Shown: piece by piece, positions 58,495 through 64,000 of the stretch | How the letters are laid out: every line of letters starts with the position of its first letter | Position numbering within the stretch: the first letter of the stretch is position 1 | Source: Periplaneta americana | Lineage: Eukaryota; Arthropoda; Insecta; Blattodea; Blattidae | NCBI RefSeq assembly: GCF_040183065.1 | Contig: NC_091119.1 | Span: 66,652,892-66,716,891, forward strand | Length of the DNA: 64,000 bases | Direction: 5' to 3' | Program-made: the position numbers and the translations under genes | The notes under the pieces: generated by a model | The model's input: the letters and a program-made list of their open reading frames with translations, nothing else | Database searches by the model: none | What the model was told of the DNA's origin: nothing

Positions 58495-58846
58495 AAAGCC
58501 GCGTATCCGCGAAGCGAGGCGGCCTGGCCGCCTCTAGCGACAGCCTCGCTTGTTGTTTGCCTCGCGGTTTAGTTCTTTTGATAGCGAGGCAAGACCGCAA
58601 AACAGCGTGAGCCACCAGTTAGTGCGATGCAACTGAGGCAGTTAACATCGGGTTGTGTGATGGTATCTTTACCAATGAACTGTCTACACGGAGCGAGTTA
58701 ATCACTGCGAGAATCTTTGATCGCATCCAAAAAGGGACTGAAATTGGCTCACGGGCGAGGCACCCTTTCACTATTGTGAGGTAAGATATCCACTGAGCGA
58801 AGGAAGCATCACGAGGCAGCCTCGCTTCTTGGAGACGCGGCCTAAA
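58495..58846. mobile_element. MITE with GCCGCGT ends
   Basis: The left TTAAAGCCGCGTATCCGCGA and, read inward from the right, TTTAGGCCGCGTCTCCAAGA, followed by AGCGAGGC on both sides, give about 30-bp inverted ends. GC-rich ends on an AT-rich background. The minus-strand frame inside has no certain homology; a PIF/Harbinger origin is only a guess. Confidence 0.65.
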
Positions 58847-58849
58847 ATG

Positions 58850-59155
58850 CACATTCATGTTGGTGTATGTCTTAGCGGTCGAGAACGTACAACGAAGTCT
58901 ATATCTGCAGTAATCAATACAATAGAATAAAATCATACAGACTAGTACATGGAAGCAAACTCTATTGGTAATGATAAATGGAGCAGTATTTAACTAATAA
59001 TAGACCTACAATAAAAGATCAAGATATGACTATGTAAAGTAACGAGGAACAACTGTGGAAAGAGCGGGTAAATGATACGATCAATTTTGAATTTTAAGCT
59101 AGAACAACGAACCACTTACTCGGTTATCCGGTTTAACTCCAAGTAAGGTGAATAT
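58850..59155. other. No gene seen
   Basis: Nothing recognisable. Confidence 0.5.
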
Positions 59156-59159
59156 TTTT

Positions 59160-59397
59160 TTACTTGGTTATTTAACGACGCTATATCAACTACTAGGTTA
59201 TTTAGCGTCGATGAAATTGGTGATAGTAAGATGGTATTTGGATTCGCCATAGATTACTTGACATTCGCCTTTCGGTTGGAGAAAACTCGGAAAACCCCAA
59301 TCATGTAATCAGCCCAAGCGGGACTTGAACGCATATCATAGAGCAACTTTGGATCGGCAGGCAAGCACCTTGGCCAACTGAGCTACACCGGTGGCTG
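59160..59397 (-). mobile_element. SINE (family 3), minus orientation
   Basis: The 3' end complement TTATTTAACGACGCTATATC is at the left. The head complement has GGGACTTGAACGCATATC and CTTGGCCAACTGAGCTAC, a good tRNA-like A box. Confidence 0.8.
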
Positions 59398-59399
59398 GA

Positions 59400-60035
59400 A
59401 GACCTCAGATCAAAATCACAGAGTCAAGAGCGACCTGACGTTCTAAATCTAAGCAGACGGAGGCAATGAACAGTTCGAGAGGAAGGAAAGAAGATGGTAG
59501 TAAAGGGGTACTAATAAATACATATAAGGGAAGAATGATAGGAGCTATAGATCTCTGAGGGGAGAAAAAAAGCAATTATACAGGGACAAGGTTCTATTAC
59601 GTACAGTTAATCTAGATACGAGATAACCGGCTTTTCTTCCTGTCCAAAGGAAGTGAATGAAACGTTTTCGCTCTTAAAAATCCATTGCCGGAGACCGAGT
59701 TTGAATCTCAGATCCAGTATAAAGCATGAGAAATATAAGGCTACAAGGACGATAAGTTTAAAGCAATAATTTAACTAAGTGCTTCAGATTAATTTGGTTG
59801 TTAAAAGCTGTCTTTATACCCGTTATCTTATTTCATTTTGGACGATGATTTCTTGGATCATCTCTTCTTGAAGTATGGCAGATGTAAAACATCAGTTTAA
59901 ATAAATGTAGTTCCATTTTAACCACACATAGTCCTCAAAATGCAACTAACAAAAATTAAATACAATGGAAGATCAGACAATTTCATCACCAGGCCTTTTC
60001 AAGTAACAAATCACACAAAAGGACAAACTCTATAG
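59400..60035. other. No gene seen
   Basis: Purine-rich patches only. Confidence 0.45.
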
Positions 60036-60039
60036 GTTA

Positions 60040-60700
60040 TGACTATCCTAACATTTATCTACAGTAGTGAATATTGGATATTAAGATAAAAGAATCAAAA
60101 CCACATCCAACCAATAGAAATGAAATTTTTACGAGCTGTAAAAGGACGGAAAATATTGGATAAATTTACTAATAAATACGAAGATATCTGAACATCCTTA
60201 CAATAAATGAAAAAAAAACAGAGCAACATAAAGAGAATTAGAAAGACCCTTTACAAAGAATGGATACTAACAGACTACCAAGGAGATAAGAGACTAAGAA
60301 GAAAAATCTATAGAAAGACCTATGAAGAAACTGAATTGAAACGAGTTGCGCTCGGGCGTGGGTTCGATTTCCGCTTGGACTGATTACCTGGTTGGGCTTT
60401 TCCTGATATTTTCCCCAACCGTAAGGCGAATGTCGGGTAATCTATGGCGAATCCTTGGCCTCATCTCGCCAAATACCATCTTGCTATCACCAATCCCATC
60501 GACGCTAAATAACCTAGTACAACGTCATTAAATAACCCAGTAAAAAAAGAATTGAAACTGCAACAGACCCTCAGGTCTAAACCTTTAAAAGATGAAGAAG
60601 ACATAAGGACAAACATCCTACTTAACATTTAGTGAGAATTGTCTGACATAATATTATAATGGACGTAATTCCTTATTTCTACATAACACAGTTTAATAGA
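60040..60700 (+). mobile_element. Decayed LINE reverse transcriptase piece, split by a SINE
   Basis: Fragments LIYSSEYWILR-like, NHIQPIEMKFLRAVKGRK and SNIKRIRKTLYKEWI-like are the C-terminal region of an old non-LTR element. The SINE at 60343-60548 is inserted in it. Similar to 38340-38850. Confidence 0.5.
60343..60548 (+). mobile_element. SINE (family 3), 5'-truncated
   Basis: B box GGGTTCGATTTCCGC and a 3' end CATCGACGCTAAATAACC followed by oligo-A. Direct repeats GAATTGAAAC at 60333-60342 and 60549-60558. Confidence 0.85.
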
Positions 60701-60712
60701 GTAATTAAAAAA

Positions 60713-60890
60713 GACTTTTGGGGAGGCCGAGACGTAGATGGGAGGATAATATTGAAATGAATTTGAGGGAGGTGGATTATTATGCTAGGGACTGGATTAA
60801 TCTTGCTCAGGATAGAGACCGTTGGCGGGTTTATGTTAGGGCGGCAATGAACTTCCGGGTTCTCTAAAAGCTATTTGTAAGTAAGTAAGA
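60713..60890 (+). mobile_element. RTE-type LINE 3' stub
   Basis: About 180 bp matching the end of the element at 19310-20030: GRPRRRWEDNIEM, DWINLAQDRDRWRVYVRAAM, then a GTAAGTAAGTAAG tail. Strongly 5'-truncated. Confidence 0.85.
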
Positions 60891-60892
60891 AA

Positions 60893-61380
60893 GTGCCAAC
60901 GAAAAATGATGAGGAAGATGCTGAACATCACACTATGACCATACTACGTAACGAAGACATAAGGAGACAAACACATCTCAAAGACACAGCAGAAACGGCC
61001 GACAAGCTGAAGAAGAAATGGGCAGGACACGTGATGCGACTCAATGAGAACCGGTGGACATACATCCGTACGACATGGGACCCAAGGATCGGCAAACACA
61101 ACCCTGGAAGATAGAAGACAAGGTGGGCAGACGAACTTAGATCAAGATTCGGCCATCTATGGTCAAGAACAGCGAAAGACCGATAACAATGGAACCTCAT
61201 CACAAAGTGACTTGCAACCCAAACAGTGACTAGTGAACAGTGGCCCCTTCAGTGTTAACCCAGACAGCATCCCAAACTATTGCATTACAAAAGTGACCAT
61301 CATTCCCGGAGTGGCTAACCGGGAACTGCTTGACAAGCCACCCTGAAGAGTCAGGAGGCACTTGTCCTTCACGGGATTTT
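60893..61380 (+). mobile_element. LINE 3' end, another family
   Basis: The frame 60893-61114 reads HTMTILRNEDIRRQTHLKD, KKKWAGHVMRLNENRWTYIR and TTWDPRIGKHNPGR, the C-terminal cap of a non-LTR reverse transcriptase. Further residues (TRWADEL, DRWQW-like) continue in another frame. A 3' UTR ends near GCTAATTCTTAATTCTTAAT. Confidence 0.65.
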
Positions 61381-61850
61381 GTGGCTAATTCTTAATTCTT
61401 AATTTTTAATTTAAAATGTCACACAGTTGATCGAAGGAGTTCTTTGGAGAAAGTACGTAATTGTAAATACAAAGGAAAAAAAAATATGTTTTCTCTACCA
61501 CGTAGATATATTTTTCGACCGAAATAAGCTTAAGTGCAACAAAAATTATGAATATGAAAAAAATATCGTATTTAAATATATCTGTTCAATTTTAATTAGC
61601 TATACCCTACACTGAGAAAACCCAAACATTTCTCTAACCGAAGAGTATTGCTTATAGCCACAGTCGTATTTAATAGCGGTAGCAAAACCTTAAAAAAATA
61701 AGTCACACGTCAGTTCCTGATTGGTTGCTGCGTAAGTCACACCTCTGCCGTGAGCCTCGATTCATTTTAAGTCCGTGGTCCAACTCCGTGACCAAGGTCG
61801 GTAAAACAGCTGACGTTATTGCTTTCTTTGTACTACACATTCTACGTCAA
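61381..61850. other. Upstream region of copy 4
   Basis: No repeats or frames of note. The last about 60 bp resemble the matching region of copy 3. Confidence 0.55.
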
Positions 61851-61920
61851 GGTGCGTTACCTTGCACCTGACTCTGTTATGGGTATAAAAGCGCTTGACA
61901 CCAGAGGTCCAGCATCAGTC
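61851..61920 (+). promoter_or_regulatory. Promoter of gene copy 4
   Basis: GGTGCGTTACCTTG at 61851-61864 (about -66 to -53). TATAAAAG is at 61884-61891. The initiator is TCAGTC with probable start A at 61917. The stretch ACCTGACTCTGTTAT between the element and the TATA box is shared with copy 2. Confidence 0.82.
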
Positions 61921-61952
61921 TTTCGAAACAAGGCAGAGCTACACAAACAACC

Positions 61953-63878
61953 ATGTATCAGCTGGTGAGTATATACAGAGGGATGAAGAAAATTGTCTCC
62001 TGAAGGCAAAAATTATATCTCCGTGCTCATGAAATAGCTAAAAGCCATTAAAAAAAAAGGGTGTTGGTTTAAGGTTGAGTGAAAACCATTGTCATGTTTC
62101 GAATCTCATTCATAATTAATTATTGTCCAGCTCCTCTGATATCTCAATACCGGGATACGGGTTCACTGAATTGCGACATGCGGTATACAAGCCAGGAGGC
62201 TGAGAGTATGCATACAGGTACACTCGATGCCTCAGCTTTATAAATTTCCTTTATCTCCTTTCTGTAAAAAGTTTACGGTACCGATAGTTGGCGAAACTCT
62301 CTTGTTGCTAACAGACGGACGCCCTAGTGACGAGGTTCGTTAGCATACGAGAGACGATCAAGATTTCAGTCAAAGAACGGCAGGTTGGCAAAATCTGAAG
62401 CTATATGAAAAGATTTGTAACATCAGGTGACTTATTTTATTTAACTACATGAACCATTTCTGTGAAACATCTGAAACGGTAACCCTATATCCACATGCTC
62501 TTCTTTCGTGTTGTACGCAGCAGTGATCTAAATGCACCTTGACTTCTATCAGTCTACTAGGTACATATGTCCGTTTAACATCAGTTCGAATGCTGGGTAA
62601 CTTTCGGTGCTGGACCCCGGACTCATTTCACCGGCATTATCACCTTCATATCATTCAGACGCTAAATAACCTAGATGTTGATACAGCGTCGTAAAATAAC
62701 CCAATAAAAAAAACATCAGTTCGAAAGAAAAAAAAACGTTAGACGTCGAAACAGTTGTGGAAGGAAAAATTGTCTTTATACATACGGATTAGAGATAAAC
62801 AACGATCGAGAAAACGAGACTAACAGCGCCCGCAAAGCCGAAAACCCGTACGACAAAGTTGTATTACGTCGCGTACTTGACGTAAAGACTGTTTGTTAGT
62901 CTTCCGAGACTCGATATTGATCATCTCCCGAAGTCCCGAAGTCAGCAGTTGTTCATACCTGACCGAACTTCTATCTACTTTGGCAACTGTTATATATGTG
63001 TAAACACTCAAGTAGCCTATTTGAAACATCATCTATACCTTTCAGTGTATCATAATCCGTTCCCCAGTCTTTATTTAATTACCTTATTAAAAGGCTAGGA
63101 ATATTCTTTTCATATGTTTAAGATCAAGTGTGCAATCTCAAGTAAAAAGATATTAATGTCATGTTTTATGTTTCTTAGAAATACAAATTTATTTGAGAAT
63201 TATTTTTTATTTATATAACCATAAGTTATATCATATAACAGAACCAGAACATTTTGATAACTAAGATACTGTTCTGTTTTGTCTTTTTGTTTCATTTAGA
63301 CATTTTTGTTATTTATTTCAATGATGTATGTTATTCAAAGTTACGAAATCTTTCCACGCCGAACAAATGCTATTTCGAGAATGATGAGCGAGACTCGAAG
63401 AGCACGAGAATGACGAGCGAGACTCGAAGCGCAGCGAGAATGACTAGCCGAGACTCGAAAGACAAATGCAGAGAACACAGCGAGCGAGACATACCGAAAC
63501 ACGTACAGTATGTAAACAACATGCATTTATGTAAAAAGTGTATAATGCATTCATGCCCAAACCCCGGACAAAGGCCTAAAAAGGAGGATATATCCGGACA
63601 AAAGAGGACGTCTGGTCACCCTACATACACATACATAAAAACATGACCTAACGTACATAACGTAACATGACATAAATAATATAACATACATACTAAAGTT
63701 CTCTTTTTCCAGTACTCAAATGTCACTATTGTTACAGATTCTCCTCGTCCTGGCCCTCATCGCTGTGGCTGCCGCCCAGTACCCCTACTACGCCGGATAC
63801 TACGGCACTGGATACTACGGCGCCTATGCCCACCCCTATGCCTACTCTGGTCTGGGCTACGGAATCTATGGACGTTAA
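61953..63878 (+). CDS. YG-rich secreted peptide, copy 4
   Basis: Coding exons 61953-61964 and 63738-63878, with a 1773-bp intron 1 (GTGAGT, TGTTACAG). The product, 50 residues, equals that of copy 3: signal peptide MYQLILLVLALIAVAAA, mature peptide QYPYYAGYYGTGYYGAYAHP continuing to the end YSGLGYGIYGR. The donor of the second intron (GTGAGT at 63882) again lies 3 nt after TAA; its acceptor and last exon are past the window end. The promoter matches copies 2 and 3, so these three are likely co-regulated. The role is probably extracellular (cuticle, secretion or peptide signal); this rests on the signal peptide and composition only. Confidence 0.9.
62591..62711 (+). mobile_element. SINE (family 1), 5'-truncated
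   Basis: The 3' half only, ending CCAATAAAAAA. Perfect 14-bp direct repeats AACATCAGTTCGAA at 62577-62590 and 62712-62725. Confidence 0.9.
63377..63460. repeat. About 29-bp tandem repeat, three units
   Basis: Units of GAGAATGACGAGCGAGACTC plus GAAGCGC-like sequence, GC-richer than the surrounding intron. Confidence 0.8.
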
Positions 63879-64000
63879 AGTGTGAGTTTTTAATTCTCTA
63901 TGTTCGTCGGTATCCGCGTAATCACTGTGCTCGACAGGAGAGATAAAATTACCACACATCCAGAAGATAAGATACCAAACAAAAGTTACAGTCCATTTGT

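Larger units (their letters stand above)
61965..63737 (+). other. Intron 1 of copy 4
   Basis: Holds a 5'-truncated SINE (62591-62711), a tandem repeat (63377-63460) and a possible repeat end near 63545-63625 (GGACGTCTGGTCACCCTAC). Confidence 0.75.

Noticed and set aside
63732-63959. Antisense frame over exon 2 of copy 4 (GVGIGAVVSSAVV type)
   Set aside because: Mirror of the biased Tyr/Gly codons; no independent evidence.
1-64000. CRISPR arrays, operons or bacterial-type genes
   Set aside because: Direct repeats here are microsatellites, satellites and target duplications. There are no regularly spaced unique spacers, and the sequence is plainly eukaryotic.

Overview
The window looks like a piece of a large, AT-rich, transposon-loaded insect genome. 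The introns, TATA/initiator promoters, AATAAA signals, tRNA-headed SINEs, LINE tails and TA-flanked mariner-type elements all fit. The combination suggests a polyneopteran such as a cockroach or relative, but that assignment is inference and no host marker gene is present to prove it.

The only host genes I can support are four head-to-tail copies of one tiny gene, all on the + strand, with starts 11 to 14 kb apart (22848, 36675, 47674, 61953). Each encodes a 50-residue secreted peptide: a 17-residue signal peptide followed by a 33-residue Tyr/Gly-rich mature part that begins with Gln and ends Gly-Arg. The architecture is fixed. Exon 1 holds the 5' UTR and four codons (MYQL or MYKL), a phase-0 intron splits the signal peptide, and exon 2 holds the other 46 codons. 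The second intron starts exactly 3 nt after the stop codon, and the last exon is non-coding with a poly(A) signal. Exon 2 is almost identical between copies while the introns are unrelated. Three copies share an upstream element GGTGCGTTACCTTG (or a close variant) at about -66 to -53. The family resembles insect NPLP4-type, nematode YGGYG-type or glycine-rich cuticle peptides; the true function is unknown.

Layout. 1-22.7 kb is repeat territory: a pogo-type MITE, a SINE with a 12-bp target duplication, a DD41D mariner-type element nested in an older element, a 2.8-kb TTAA-flanked Mutator/Kolobok-like transposon with a nearly whole transposase, an ACTAATACC-type satellite, foldback MITEs and LINE tails. 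22.7-25.7 kb is gene copy 1. 26-35 kb holds LINE relics, a 1.5-kb element with ~460-bp inverted repeats, a TTAA foldback and an inverted SINE pair. 36.5-39.1 kb is gene copy 2, with a 340-bp tandem duplication in its last intron. 39.5-46.5 kb holds a foldback, a 1.3-kb DD34D mariner relic and a GTA-type microsatellite split by two DNA transposons. 47.5-51.8 kb is gene copy 3, with a LINE tail in intron 1 and a hAT-type MITE in intron 2. 52-61.4 kb has a SINE, a perfect 116-bp inverted repeat, and more LINE and mariner relics. 61.8-64 kb is gene copy 4, whose last exon lies beyond the window.

Four tandem copies with strong promoters and one near-invariant exon suggest a highly expressed effector or structural peptide whose dose or expression pattern has been widened by duplication. 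The intervening DNA is almost wholly decayed mobile elements.
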